Source: Duganella sp. 1224 (lineage in GTDB: Bacteria; Pseudomonadota; Gammaproteobacteria; Burkholderiales; Burkholderiaceae_D). Taken from it: DNA of 64,000 nt. Below, piece after piece: positions 1 through 9,039 of this stretch (within the stretch, counting starts at the first letter, position 1; every line of letters begins with the position of its first letter). A program made the position numbers and the translations under genes. Under the pieces are notes generated by a model. That model saw only the letters and a list, made by a program, of their open reading frames with translations. It did not search any database and was not told where the DNA came from. The stretch covers positions 1,302,001-1,366,000 of the forward strand of contig NZ_JACBYS010000001.1 in assembly GCF_013408245.1 (NCBI RefSeq), given 5' to 3'.

Positions 1-71
1 CTCAGTTGGCCGGCGCGGGCGCCGGAGGAACACAGCAACAGTAAAAGCAGCCAGCGGCAAATCCGGACCAT
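1..71 (-). CDS. Start of a secreted protein (5' end only)
   Basis: Only the first 23 codons lie in the window. From the ATG at 71 the protein begins MVRICRWLLLLLLCSSGARA, a typical Sec signal peptide: Arg near the N-terminus, a run of leucines, and an A-R-A cleavage-like end. A G-rich stretch (GGGGG) just upstream gives a good ribosome binding site. The gene follows the PPK2 gene on the same strand after a 44-base gap, so it may be the third gene of the phosphate group. Its function cannot be told from this fragment. Confidence 0.5.
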   Translation of the reverse strand, partial: MVRICRWLLLLLLCSSGARAGQL

Positions 72-95
72 CCATCCCCCATGCGGAAATGTATA

Positions 96-117
96 AAGCT
101 GATAACTTTAGCAGCTT
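96..117 (-). other. Near-perfect inverted repeat over the PPK2 stop codon
   Basis: Arms AAGCTGCTAA and TTATCAGCTT (read on the minus strand) pair with one mismatch around a two-base loop and overlap the TAA of the PPK2 gene. No T-run follows, so it would be a weak or factor-dependent terminator at best. It may instead limit read-through into the next gene or protect the mRNA end. Confidence 0.35.
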
Positions 118-1036
118 AATACACTTCTGGCACGATAATTTCGGGCGGCACCGGGCGGCGCACGTAGTCATCGTGGTATTCGCGCTCGGGCAGCTCGATC
201 TCGGGGTGCGTCACTTCTTCGTACGGCATTTGCCCCAGCAGGTGATGGATGCAGTTGAGGCGTGCCTTTTTCTTGTCCACGCCTTGCACCACCCACCACG
301 GCGCCTCGGGAATATGGGTCCGCTCCAGCATCACTTCCTTGGCCCGGGTGTATTCCTCCCAGCGGCGGCGCGATTCCAGGTCCATCGGGCTGAGTTTCCA
401 CTGTTTGAGCGGATCGTGGATGCGGCCGAGGAAGCGGGCGTTCTGCTCTTCATCGGAAATCGAGAACCAGTATTTGATGACCTGGATCCCGGAGCGCACC
501 AGCATGCGCTCGAACTCCGGCACGGTCTGGAAGAACTCTTCGTACTGGTCGTCGGTGCAGAAGCCCATCACACGCTCGACGCCGGCGCGGTTGTACCAGC
601 TGCGGTCAAACAGCACGATCTCGCCGGCCGCCGGCAGGTGCGACACGTAGCGCTGGAAGTACCACTGCGTGCGTTCCCGGCTGCTTGGCGCCGGCAGCGC
701 GGCCACGCGGCACACGCGCGGATTCAGGCGCTGGACGATGCGCTTGATGACGCCACCCTTGCCGGCGGCGTCGCGGCCTTCAAACAGGATCACCACCTTG
801 TGGCCGGTGTGGACCACCCAGTCCTGCAGCTTGACCAGCTCCGCCTGCAGGCGGAACAGCTCGCGGAAGTACAGGCGGCGCGCCTCCTTGGCTTCGGCGC
901 TGCGCTCGCGCTCGATGATTTGCTTGGTGACCGGATCGATTTCGCGGTCTTCCAGTTCCATCTCCAGTTCTTCGTCGTAGCTGTCGGTCAGCTCGCGCTG
1001 GACGCGTTCCAGCAGCTCTTGTTCGTTCAATTGCAT
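116..1036 (-). CDS. ppk2: Polyphosphate kinase 2 family protein
   Basis: This 306-residue protein uses polyphosphate to phosphorylate nucleotides, or the reverse, in the cytoplasm. The Walker A motif GRDAAGKGG is at residues 87-95 and the Walker B region FDRSWYNRAG near 143-152. Its length fits the single-domain PPK2 class, with an acidic and helical N-terminal extension of about 75 residues. The start MQLNEQ was chosen because any upstream extension would run into the phosphate transporter in another frame. It begins 14 bases after the transporter stop codon, so the two are almost certainly co-transcribed, linking phosphate import to polyphosphate use. Whether it prefers ADP, GDP or AMP cannot be judged from motifs alone. 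Confidence 0.9.
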   Translation of the reverse strand: MQLNEQELLERVQRELTDSYDEELEMELEDREIDPVTKQIIERERSAEAKEARRLYFRELFRLQAELVKLQDWVVHTGHKVVILFEGRDAAGKGGVIKRIVQRLNPRVCRVAALPAPSSRERTQWYFQRYVSHLPAAGEIVLFDRSWYNRAGVERVMGFCTDDQYEEFFQTVPEFERMLVRSGIQVIKYWFSISDEEQNARFLGRIHDPLKQWKLSPMDLESRRRWEEYTRAKEVMLERTHIPEAPWWVVQGVDKKKARLNCIHHLLGQMPYEEVTHPEIELPEREYHDDYVRRPVPPEIIVPEVY

Positions 1037-1050
1037 GGGTATTCCTGATG

Positions 1051-2649
1051 TCAGAAGATGTGGGAGAACAGCCAGAACAGCGAGCCGGATAACAAGATCG
1101 CGGCCGGCAAGGTCAGCACCCAGGCCAGCGCCAGGTTGCGTACGGTGGACCACTGCAGGCCGGAGCGGTTGGCCGCCATGGTGCCGGCCACGCCGGACGA
1201 CAGCACGTGCGTGGTCGATACCGGCAGGCCGTAGATGTCGGCCGCGCCGATGGTGGCCATGGCCACCAGTTCGGCCGACGCGCCCTGCGCGTAGGTCAGG
1301 TGCGACTTGCCGATTTTTTCGCCAACCGTAACCACGATGCGCTTCCAGCCCACCATGGTGCCCAGGCCGAGGGCGATGGCCACCGCCACCTTGACCCACA
1401 GCGGGATGAATTTGGTGGCGTCGTCCAGCTGCTTCCTGAAGGCCTTGAGGTTGGCGGCGGCGTCGGCGTCGAACGGCACGGCGTGGCTCTTGTCCAGCAG
1501 GCGCATGGCTTCGGCGGCCAGGTACATATCGTTGCGCACATTGCCCACGGTTTCCGCCGGCACCTTGGCCAGCGAGCCATGCTGCTTGACGGCCTGGCCG
1601 ATGTCGGCGGTCAGCGCCGCCAGCGCCGGCAGCACGGCCGGGGTATAGTCCTTGGTGCGGATGTAGGTCGACAGCGCGGTGCGCGGCTCGGCGGCCGGCA
1701 GTGCGCCAGGCACGATGTACTTTTGCAGCGACTGCTGGGTGACCTGGGTGACGGCGACGAACTGCGTCACCTGGTCGGCCGGCAGCGCGCGGTTCAGCGC
1801 GTAGGCCATTGGCACCGTGCCCACCAGGATCAGCATGATCAGGCCCATGCCCTTTTGGCCGTCGTTGGAGCCGTGCGCGAAGGAGACGCCGGTGCAGGTC
1901 AGGATCAGCAGGCCGCGGATGTACCACGGCGGCGGCGTATTGCCCTGCGGCGCCTCGTACAGTTCGCGGCGTTTGACCAGCGCGCGCAGCGCCAGCAGCA
2001 GCAGGGCGGCGCAGCCGAAGCCCACCAGCGGCGACAGCAGCAGCGAGTAACCGACCTTGGAGGCCTGCGCCCAATCGACGCCGCTGGTGCCGTCGCGCCC
2101 ATGCATCAAGGCGTTGGCGATGCCGACGCCGAGGATGGAGCCGATCATGGTGTGCGACGACGATGCCGGCAGGCCGAGCGCCCACGTGCCGAGGTTCCAG
2201 ACGATGGCGGCGATCAGCAGCGCGAACACCATGGCGAAGCCGGAACTGGAGCCAACCTGCAGGATCAGTTCCACCGGCAGCAGCGAGATGATGCCAAAGG
2301 CGACCGCGCCGCTCGACGTCAGCACGCCGAGGAAGTTGAAGCAGCCGGACCACACCACGGCGGCGTTGGCCGGCATGGAGTTGGTGTAGATGACGGTGGC
2401 GACCGCGTTGGCGGTGTCGTGGAAGCCGTTGACGAATTCAAAGCCCAGCGCGATCAGCAGCGCCACGCCGAGCAGGATGTAGGGCAGCCAGCTGGTGGCC
2501 ACCGGTCCGGCCTCGGAGACGTCGGCACGCAGGCTGAAGGCGCTGTACAGCAATCCGGCCACCAGCAGCAGGACGAAGATGGCAGCAGTCAGCGGCGTGT
2601 TCTTGCTGTCCGCGGGGCTTGGGCGGGCAGGTTGGACGACAGTATTCAT
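1051..2649 (-). CDS. pit: PiT-family inorganic phosphate transporter
   Basis: A 532-residue inner-membrane protein of the PiT (PHO4) family, which imports phosphate with protons, probably as a metal-phosphate complex. The two family repeats are visible: GFEFVNGFHDTANAVATVIYT near residue 70 and FAHGSNDGQKGMG near 280. A soluble loop of about 160 residues lies before the last helices, which carry GLPVSTTH. An earlier ATG exists at 2745, but the start at 2649 (MNTVVQPARP) has a GGAG ribosome binding site and matches family N-termini. It is the first gene of a minus-strand group with ppk2. Confidence 0.92.
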   Translation of the reverse strand: MNTVVQPARPSPADSKNTPLTAAIFVLLLVAGLLYSAFSLRADVSEAGPVATSWLPYILLGVALLIALGFEFVNGFHDTANAVATVIYTNSMPANAAVVWSGCFNFLGVLTSSGAVAFGIISLLPVELILQVGSSSGFAMVFALLIAAIVWNLGTWALGLPASSSHTMIGSILGVGIANALMHGRDGTSGVDWAQASKVGYSLLLSPLVGFGCAALLLLALRALVKRRELYEAPQGNTPPPWYIRGLLILTCTGVSFAHGSNDGQKGMGLIMLILVGTVPMAYALNRALPADQVTQFVAVTQVTQQSLQKYIVPGALPAAEPRTALSTYIRTKDYTPAVLPALAALTADIGQAVKQHGSLAKVPAETVGNVRNDMYLAAEAMRLLDKSHAVPFDADAAANLKAFRKQLDDATKFIPLWVKVAVAIALGLGTMVGWKRIVVTVGEKIGKSHLTYAQGASAELVAMATIGAADIYGLPVSTTHVLSSGVAGTMAANRSGLQWSTVRNLALAWVLTLPAAILLSGSLFWLFSHIF

Positions 2650-2869
2650 GCAGTCAACTCCAGTGCAAAAATGGAAACTGACTGTACATTCGGATTGTGA
2701 CGGGGTGATGACCCGCCCCGCCAGCGCTGTTAAAAGATTTGCCATTGGGCAACAATGCCATTACACTGTCGCTCCATGCCTGCCCCGTGACGCGCACCGC
2801 ATGCCGGTCGCCAGACCGCATCCCCGGCCCAGCCCCGCCGCATTGTCTTGTCCCCATTGAGAACTGAAC

Positions 2870-4561
2870 ATGAATAATTTGAGAATCGGCGCGCGCCTGC
2901 AACTGGCGTTTGGCGCGGTGTTGGCCTTGCTGCTGGTGATTGCCTACATCGGCTGGTCGTCGCTGGCCGACACCAAGGCGCGCATGGATGTGGTGGTCAA
3001 TGAAAACAACACCAAGATCGCGCTGTCGCATGCCATGCTGAGCGAACTGAACCTGATCGCCCGGTCGGCACGCAACATCATCCTGTACACCGACCAGCAG
3101 ACGCAAGCCAAAATGCAGGCGCGCATTGACGGCGCCCAGAAAAACTTCAACGCCAGCATGGCGCGGCTGGGGACGCTGATCCGCACCGAGCGTGCCCAAC
3201 AGGTCTACGCGCAGCTGCGGACCGAGGCGCCGGAGACCTTGCGCCGCCTCGGCCAGGTGGTGCAGCTGGTCAACGATGGCAAGGCGGCCGAGGCGCCGGC
3301 TTTCCTGCTGAACTCGGTGCAAAAGCACCAGGACGGCACCTTCGCGCTGCTCAACGAGATGGTCGCGCTGCAAGACCAGCAGAACGCCGCGCTGGTGGCG
3401 CAGATTGACGGCGACTACACGTTTGCCGTGCGCTTCCTGATCGGCGCCACGCTGCTGGGCGCGTTTGCCGCAACCACGCTGGCGCTGCTGATTACCCGCT
3501 CGATCACGCGGCCGATCAACGCCGCCGTCGACGCCGCGCGGACGGTGGCGGCGGGCGACCTGACGCACAGCATCCAGGTGCGTGGACGCGACGAGGTCAG
3601 CCAGTTGCTGACGGCCTTGCAGACGATGACGGCGAGCCTGGCGGCGATCGTTGGCGAGGTGCGCGCCGGCACCGACAGCATCGGCACCGCCTCGCGCCAG
3701 ATCGCCAGCGGCAACCAGGACCTGTCGTCGCGCACCGAGGAACAGGCCGGTTCGCTGGAGGAGACGGCGTCGTCGATGGAGGAGCTGACCTCGACCGTCA
3801 AGCAGAGCGCGGACCATGCGCGCCAGGCCAATGCGCTGGCGGTGTCGGCGTCCGAGGTGGCGCTGCGCGGTGGCCAGGTGGTGTCGCAGGTGGTGGAAAC
3901 CATGGGTTCGATCAATGCGTCGTCGCGCCGGATCGTCGACATCATCGGCGTGATTGATGGCATTGCGTTCCAGACCAATATTCTGGCGCTGAACGCGGCG
4001 GTAGAGGCGGCGCGCGCGGGCGAGCAGGGGCGCGGCTTCGCGGTGGTGGCTTCGGAGGTGCGCACGCTGGCGCAGCGCTCGGCGGCGGCGGCCAAGGAAA
4101 TCAAGGCACTGATCGATGATTCGGTCGGCAAGGTCGACGCCGGCGCGCGCCTGGTGGACCAGGCCGGCAGTACCATGGATGAGATCGTCTACAGCGTCAA
4201 GCGCGTGACCGACATCATGGCCGAGATCGCGCTGGCCAGCCAGGAGCAGAACGCTGGTATCGAGCAGATCAACCAGGCCATCTCGCAGATGGACCAGGTG
4301 ACGCAACAGAACGCGGCGCTGGTGGAGGAGGCCGCCGCCGCGGCCGAATCGATGCACGAGCAGGCGCTACACCTGGCGCAGGCGGTGCATGTGTTCCGGC
4401 TGGGGACGGCACAGGAGGCGCGGCCCCCGGCCCTGCGGCCGCTGCGCGCCACCATCACCGCCAACGCCACGGCCGACGCCACCACGGCGCGGCTGACGCG
4501 GGCGCCGCGCGCCGTCGCCCGCGCCCCGGTGACGGCCGGCGACGATTGGCAGCAGTTCTAG
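2870..4561 (+). CDS. Methyl-accepting chemotaxis protein with CheR/CheB tether
   Basis: A 563-residue chemoreceptor. Transmembrane helices lie at about 11-31 and 185-208, with a periplasmic segment of about 155 residues predicted to be a four-helix bundle (4HB-type). A HAMP domain (about 209-262) and a long cytoplasmic coiled coil follow, with the conserved hairpin tip around [20 protein letters not shown]. The last five residues, DWQQF, resemble the xWxxF pentapeptide that docks CheR and CheB in high-abundance receptors such as Tar and Tsr, so this receptor can probably assist methylation of others. The ligand is unknown. The gene stands alone, and its stop codon shares CTAG with the stop of the convergent next gene. 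Confidence 0.93.
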   Translation: MNNLRIGARLQLAFGAVLALLLVIAYIGWSSLADTKARMDVVVNENNTKIALSHAMLSELNLIARSARNIILYTDQQTQAKMQARIDGAQKNFNASMARLGTLIRTERAQQVYAQLRTEAPETLRRLGQVVQLVNDGKAAEAPAFLLNSVQKHQDGTFALLNEMVALQDQQNAALVAQIDGDYTFAVRFLIGATLLGAFAATTLALLITRSITRPINAAVDAARTVAAGDLTHSIQVRGRDEVSQLLTALQTMTASLAAIVGEVRAGTDSIGTASRQIASGNQDLSSRTEEQAGSLEETASSMEELTSTVKQSADHARQANALAVSASEVALRGGQVVSQVVETMGSINASSRRIVDIIGVIDGIAFQTNILALNAAVEAARAGEQGRGFAVVASEVRTLAQRSAAAAKEIKALIDDSVGKVDAGARLVDQAGSTMDEIVYSVKRVTDIMAEIALASQEQNAGIEQINQAISQMDQVTQQNAALVEEAAAAAESMHEQALHLAQAVHVFRLGTAQEARPPALRPLRATITANATADATTARLTRAPRAVARAPVTAGDDWQQF

Positions 4562-6354
4562 CCCTTGCCGCGGCCCGGGAACAGGCCGTCCCACACTTCC
4601 TTGATGGTGGCGGTGATGACGCCGGTGGCGTCGGCGTCGCCGCGCAGCATGGCGCGCAGGTAGTGCGCGCCCTGTGTGGCCGAGACGTGCGGCGGCAGCG
4701 GCGGCACGTCGGGATCGGTGACCATTTCCAGCACGGTCGGCACGCGCGACGTCAGCGCGTCGTCCCACGCGAACGCTACTTGCTCCGGGTCGTCGACGCG
4801 GATGCCGCGCAGGCCCAGCAATTGGGCGTACTCAGCGTAGCGGAACGGCGGCAGCGTCTGCGAGGCTTCCAGCTTGGCGTCGCCCTCGGTGATGCGCTGC
4901 TCCCAGCTGACCATGTTGAGGTCGCCGTTGTTGAGCACCATGATCACCATGCGCGGATCGGCCCAGTCGCGCCAGCGGGCCGCAATGGTGATCAGGGCGT
5001 TGATGCCGATCATCTGCATGGCGCCGTCGCCGAGCAGCGCGATCACCGGCCGCTCGGGGTGCACGAACTTGGCGGCCAGCGCGTACGGCAGCGCTGAGCC
5101 CATCGACGCCAGGCCGCCGGACAGCGAGGCCGTCATGCCGCGCCGCAGCTTGAGGTCGCGCGCGTACCAACCGGCGCAGGAGCCGGAATCGCAGGTCAGG
5201 ATGGCGCCGTCCGGCAGGCGCGGCGACAGTTCCCAGAACACGCGCTGCGGATTGATCGGCTTGGCGGCGTTCATGGCGCGCGCCTCCAGTACCTGCCACC
5301 AGTCGGCGACGTTGCTTTCGACGCGCTGGCGCCAGCTGTGCCCGGTGCGCGGCTCCAGCAGCGGCAGCAAGGCCTCCAGCGTGGCGGCGCTGTCGCCCAT
5401 CAGGCACACTTCCATCGGGTAGCGCAGGTTGAGCATGCGGGCGTCGATGTCGATCTGCACGCCACGCGCCTTGCCTTCCTTGGGCAGGAATTCGGCGTAG
5501 GGAAAGGCTGAGCCGACCATCAGCAGGGTGTCGCATTCGTTCATCAGGTCCCAGCTAGCCTTGGTGCCGAGCAGGCCGATGGCGCCGGTGACGTAGGGCA
5601 GGTCGTCCGGCACGGCGGCCTTGCCGAGCAGCGCCTTGGCGACGCCGGCGCCGAGCCGTTCGGCCACGGCGATCAACTGGTCGGTGGCATGCAGGGCGCC
5701 GGCGCCGGCCAGGATGGCGACCTTCTTGCCGGCGTTGAGCACGGCGGCGGCGCGTTGCAGGTCTTCGTGGCGCGGGGCGACGGCGTGGCCGGTGTAGCCG
5801 ATGCCGCTGTGGACGCTGCCGTGTTCGCGCGGCGGCGTTTCGACGGCTTTCATGTCTTGCAGGTCGCTGGGCAGGATCACGCAGGTGACGGTGCGGCGTT
5901 CGATGGCGATGCGCACGGCGCGGTCGATCAGGTGGCGCACTTGCGCTGGCGTGGTGGCCATCTGCACGAAGTCGTGGGCGACGTCCTTGAACAGCGACAG
6001 CAGGTCGACTTCCTGCTGGTAGTCGCCGCCGAGCGCCATGCGCGCCTGCTGGCCGACGATGGCGACCACCGGCTGGTGGTCCAGCTTGGCGTCGTACAGG
6101 CCGTTGAGCAGGTGGATGGCGCCGGGGCCGGAGGTAGCCAGGCAGACGCCGACCTCGCCGCTGAATTTTGCATGGGCGCAGGCCATGAAGGCCGCCAGTT
6201 CTTCATGACGCACCTGCACAAATTCGATGCCGGTTTGGGTGTGGCCGAAGGCGCCGATGACGCCGTTGATGCCGTCGCCAGGGTAGCCGTAAATGCGCTT
6301 GACGCCCCAGTCGGCCAGCCTTTTCAAGATGAAGTCGCCTACTGTTGTTGACAT
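4558..6354 (-). CDS. ThDP-dependent enzyme, pyruvate oxidase/dehydrogenase (PoxB)-like
   Basis: A 598-residue enzyme of the acetolactate synthase/pyruvate oxidase superfamily. It has the three expected parts: an N-terminal Pyr domain with the activating glutamate in RHEE (about residue 49), a central domain, and a C-terminal PP domain with the Mg/ThDP motif GDG...NNGDLN. The start MSTTVGDF has an AGGGG site; an in-frame upstream ATG adds 34 residues unlike the family. There is no small regulatory subunit nearby, which argues against a biosynthetic acetolactate synthase. A quinone-linked pyruvate oxidase that makes acetate and CO2 is the best guess, and an IPA/benzoylformate-type decarboxylase cannot be excluded. 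It converges on the chemoreceptor with a 4-base overlap, leaving no room for a dedicated terminator. Confidence 0.8.
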   Translation of the reverse strand: MSTTVGDFILKRLADWGVKRIYGYPGDGINGVIGAFGHTQTGIEFVQVRHEELAAFMACAHAKFSGEVGVCLATSGPGAIHLLNGLYDAKLDHQPVVAIVGQQARMALGGDYQQEVDLLSLFKDVAHDFVQMATTPAQVRHLIDRAVRIAIERRTVTCVILPSDLQDMKAVETPPREHGSVHSGIGYTGHAVAPRHEDLQRAAAVLNAGKKVAILAGAGALHATDQLIAVAERLGAGVAKALLGKAAVPDDLPYVTGAIGLLGTKASWDLMNECDTLLMVGSAFPYAEFLPKEGKARGVQIDIDARMLNLRYPMEVCLMGDSAATLEALLPLLEPRTGHSWRQRVESNVADWWQVLEARAMNAAKPINPQRVFWELSPRLPDGAILTCDSGSCAGWYARDLKLRRGMTASLSGGLASMGSALPYALAAKFVHPERPVIALLGDGAMQMIGINALITIAARWRDWADPRMVIMVLNNGDLNMVSWEQRITEGDAKLEASQTLPPFRYAEYAQLLGLRGIRVDDPEQVAFAWDDALTSRVPTVLEMVTDPDVPPLPPHVSATQGAHYLRAMLRGDADATGVITATIKEVWDGLFPGRGKG

Positions 6355-6472
6355 GCCACACCCCTGACCCAAAGTCGCAAGATGGGGTGATTCTAGCCGG
6401 GAGGTTGACAGTTGCGCAGCGATAACGTGCGCGGAGGGCACCGGTGAAACCCGCACACCGCAGGCGTCAGGG

Positions 6473-6527
6473 GCCGGCCCGCAGGGCCGGCGGGGCGCAG
6501 CCCCTATCCGGACCTTGGGTCAGACCC
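6473..6527. repeat. Intergenic hairpin and GGGTCAGACCC repeat element
   Basis: Between the ThDP enzyme and the MFS gene lies a hairpin with arms GCCGGCCC and GGGCCGGC (6473-6491). It is followed by GGGTCAGACCC (6517-6527). The minus-strand reading AAGGGTCTGACCC is identical over 13 bases to the palindrome at 30831-30843. Two copies in intergenic DNA suggest a dispersed palindromic repeat. No T-run follows on the minus strand, so a standard terminator for the MFS gene is not supported. Confidence 0.5.
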
Positions 6528-6544
6528 TTCGGTCGGGGTGCTTT

Positions 6545-7909
6545 TTAATTATCGCGGATGTTCCAGGCGCGATTGATGCTCAGCGCGGCCAGCGAGCTGA
6601 CGGCGCCGGACAGCAGGTAGACGCCGGCATACGCCAGACCGAAGTGCGACGACAGCCCCAGCGCCACCAGCGGCGCAAAGCCTGCACCCACCAGCCACGC
6701 GAAGTCGCTGGTCAGCGCCGCGCCGGTGTAGCGGAAGCGCTGCGGGAACTGTGCCGTCACCGCGCCGGCCGCCTGGCCGTACGACAGGCCCAGCAGCGAG
6801 AAGCCGATCAGGATGAAGGCGTCCTCGCCGTGCTGGCCGGCGCCGATCAGGAACGGCACGAACAGGCTGAAAATCCCGATCATCGTCGCCAGCGTGCCCA
6901 GCGTGCGGCGGCGGCCGACGCGGTCGGCCACGTAGCCGGAGATGATGATGCCGATCGCCATCAGCGTCACGCCCACCATCTGCACCTGCAGGAAGCCGGC
7001 GATCGAGCGCTGCGAGGTCAGCGAAATCCACGACAGCGGGAACACCGTCACCAGGTGGAACAGCGCGTAGCTGGCCAGCGCAGCCAGCGCGCCGATGATG
7101 ACGTTGCGGGTCTGCGAACTGAGCAGCTCGCCGACCGGCACCGGATCCAGCTGGTGCTCGTCCAGCAGGTGCGAGTATTCATGCGTGGTCACCAGCCGCA
7201 GGCGGGCGAACAGCGCCACCACGTTGATGGCAAACGCCACGTAGAACGGATAGCGCCAGCCCCATTCGAGGAAGTCCAGCGAGCTCAGGTTGGCCATCAT
7301 GTATGAGAACAGGCCGGCGGCGATGATGAAGCCGATCGGCGCGCCCAGCTGGCCCAGCATGGCGTACCAGCCGCGCTTGTGCTCGGGCGCGTTGAGCGCC
7401 AGCAGCGACGGCAGGCCGTCCCAGGACCCTCCCTGGGCGATTCCTTGTCCAATCCGCAAGATGGCCAGAATCACCAGGGACGAGGTCCCCAGGCTGGCAT
7501 AGTCCGGAAGGAAGGCGATTCCGGCCGTGGAAACCCCCATAATAAGCAGTGCCAGGGTGAGCTTGGTTTCACGGGTAAAGCGATGCTGAACTGCCATAAA
7601 TGCCACAGTTCCGATCGGGCGGGCGATAAAAGCAAGCGCGAAAATCGCGAAAGCGTATAGTGTGCCGTCTAACCTGCTGTCGTATGGAAAGAACACGGAC
7701 GGGAATACCAGCGCTGAAGCGATGGCGTAAACGAAGAAGTCGAAGTATTCTGAAGCGCGCCCGATGACCACGCCGATGGCGATTTCCCCGGGAGAGATAT
7801 GCCCATCCCTGGCATTGATACTGCGTGCGCCAGGGCTCGTTTGATGGTGATGTTCGTGGACTCCAGCCTGAACGGCTTGGACGTCATTGATAGAAGTCGT
7901 GTTAGCCAT
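6545..7909 (-). CDS. MFS transporter, MHS (metabolite:H+ symporter)-like
   Basis: A 454-residue major facilitator with about 12 hydrophobic helices. The loop after helix 2 and the segment RIGQGIAQGGSWDGLPSLLALNAPEHKRGWYA match the metabolite:H+ symporter type (citrate, shikimate and related acids). The N-terminal 35 residues are hydrophilic and His-rich (HEHHHQ). The start MANTTSIN at 7909 has AAAGAG upstream; the longer frame reaching 8023 runs through the promoter of the divergent cyoA gene. The substrate is unknown, though an organic acid feeding respiration would suit its place beside a terminal oxidase operon. Confidence 0.82.
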   Translation of the reverse strand: MANTTSINDVQAVQAGVHEHHHQTSPGARSINARDGHISPGEIAIGVVIGRASEYFDFFVYAIASALVFPSVFFPYDSRLDGTLYAFAIFALAFIARPIGTVAFMAVQHRFTRETKLTLALLIMGVSTAGIAFLPDYASLGTSSLVILAILRIGQGIAQGGSWDGLPSLLALNAPEHKRGWYAMLGQLGAPIGFIIAAGLFSYMMANLSSLDFLEWGWRYPFYVAFAINVVALFARLRLVTTHEYSHLLDEHQLDPVPVGELLSSQTRNVIIGALAALASYALFHLVTVFPLSWISLTSQRSIAGFLQVQMVGVTLMAIGIIISGYVADRVGRRRTLGTLATMIGIFSLFVPFLIGAGQHGEDAFILIGFSLLGLSYGQAAGAVTAQFPQRFRYTGAALTSDFAWLVGAGFAPLVALGLSSHFGLAYAGVYLLSGAVSSLAALSINRAWNIRDN

Positions 7910-8043
7910 AGTCTCTTTGTCTCGTGTTAAGTAATTGTTATCACGGGGGTGTCCAAGCGGGTAGGACAAAGTGTCCAATGGCAAGAACAGTCCGTCGTGA
8001 GTACAGTAGCATGTTCCCAACAATCTGTAATCTAAATTACCGC

Positions 8044-9039
8044 ATGATTCCTCCTATCGTTCGTCGTGGATTGCTCCTCGCACCGTTACTGTGGCTCGCT
8101 GGCTGCGATACGGTCGTGCTGAATCCGTCCGGGGATATCGCAGCGCAGCAGGCACATCTTGTTGTTGTGTCAACGTTGCTGATGCTGTTGATCATCGTAC
8201 CTGTCATGTTTCTCATCTGTCTGTTCGCTTGGCGCTATAGGAAGTCAAATACTTCCGCCGAGTACAAGCCAGACTGGGACCACTCGACCAAGCTCGAACT
8301 GCTGATCTGGGGCGCGCCGCTGCTGATCATCATCGTGCTGGGCCTGATCACGTGGATTTACACCCACCTGCTCGATCCCTACCGTCCGCTGAGCCGCCTG
8401 GACGAGAACCGCCCGATCGCCGCCGGCGTCAAGCCGCTGGAGGTGCAGGTGGTGTCGATGGACTGGAAATGGATGTTCATCTATCCGGAGCAGGGCATCG
8501 CCACCGTCAACGAGCTGGTGACCCCGGTCGACGTGCCGGTGCGTTTCCACATGACCTCGACCTCGGTGATGAACGCGTTCTACATTCCGGCGCTGGCCGG
8601 CATGGTCTACACCATGCCGGGCATGGAGACGCAACTGAACGCGGTAATGAACAAGGTAGGCGTGTATGACGGCTTCTCGGCCAACTACAGCGGCGCCGGC
8701 TTCTCGGACATGCGCTTCAAGTACCACGGCGTGTCGCAGGCCGACTTCGACGCCTGGGTGGCCAAGACCAAGGCCAGCACCACCGTGCTGAACCGCGCGG
8801 AAGTGCTGTCGCTGGACAAGCCGACCATCAAGCACCCGATCATGCACTTCGGTAACGTGGACAAGGGCATTTATGACCTGATCCTGAACCGTTGCGTGGC
8901 CGAAGGCGCGGTCTGCATCAACACCCAGATGCACCAGGATGCGACGCGCATCAAAGCAGCGGCAGCGGCCAAAAACCTGCCGAAAGACGTGTGCGAACCC
9001 GCTGTCGCCGCCACTGCTCAACCTACCCGTAAAGAATGA
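8044..9039 (+). CDS. cyoA: Cytochrome bo3 ubiquinol oxidase subunit II
   Basis: A 331-residue lipoprotein subunit of the bo3-type quinol oxidase. The signal peptide ends in the lipobox LAGC (Cys21). Two transmembrane helices (about 38-60 and 80-100) precede a periplasmic cupredoxin-fold domain. The Cys/His/Met ligands of a CuA centre are not present in the usual pattern, as expected for a quinol rather than cytochrome c oxidase. I chose the ATG at 8044 because it starts directly at the signal peptide; in-frame ATGs at 7924 and 8011 would add unlikely N-termini. It heads an eight-gene overlapping run and is divergent from the MHS transporter, with 134 bp between starts for both promoters. Confidence 0.93.
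   Translation: MIPPIVRRGLLLAPLLWLAGCDTVVLNPSGDIAAQQAHLVVVSTLLMLLIIVPVMFLICLFAWRYRKSNTSAEYKPDWDHSTKLELLIWGAPLLIIIVLGLITWIYTHLLDPYRPLSRLDENRPIAAGVKPLEVQVVSMDWKWMFIYPEQGIATVNELVTPVDVPVRFHMTSTSVMNAFYIPALAGMVYTMPGMETQLNAVMNKVGVYDGFSANYSGAGFSDMRFKYHGVSQADFDAWVAKTKASTTVLNRAEVLSLDKPTIKHPIMHFGNVDKGIYDLILNRCVAEGAVCINTQMHQDATRIKAAAAAKNLPKDVCEPAVAATAQPTRKE

Noticed and set aside
4558..6354. Acetolactate synthase (ilvB) assignment
   Set aside because: No small subunit gene nearby and no branched-chain operon; pyruvate oxidase-like is a better description.
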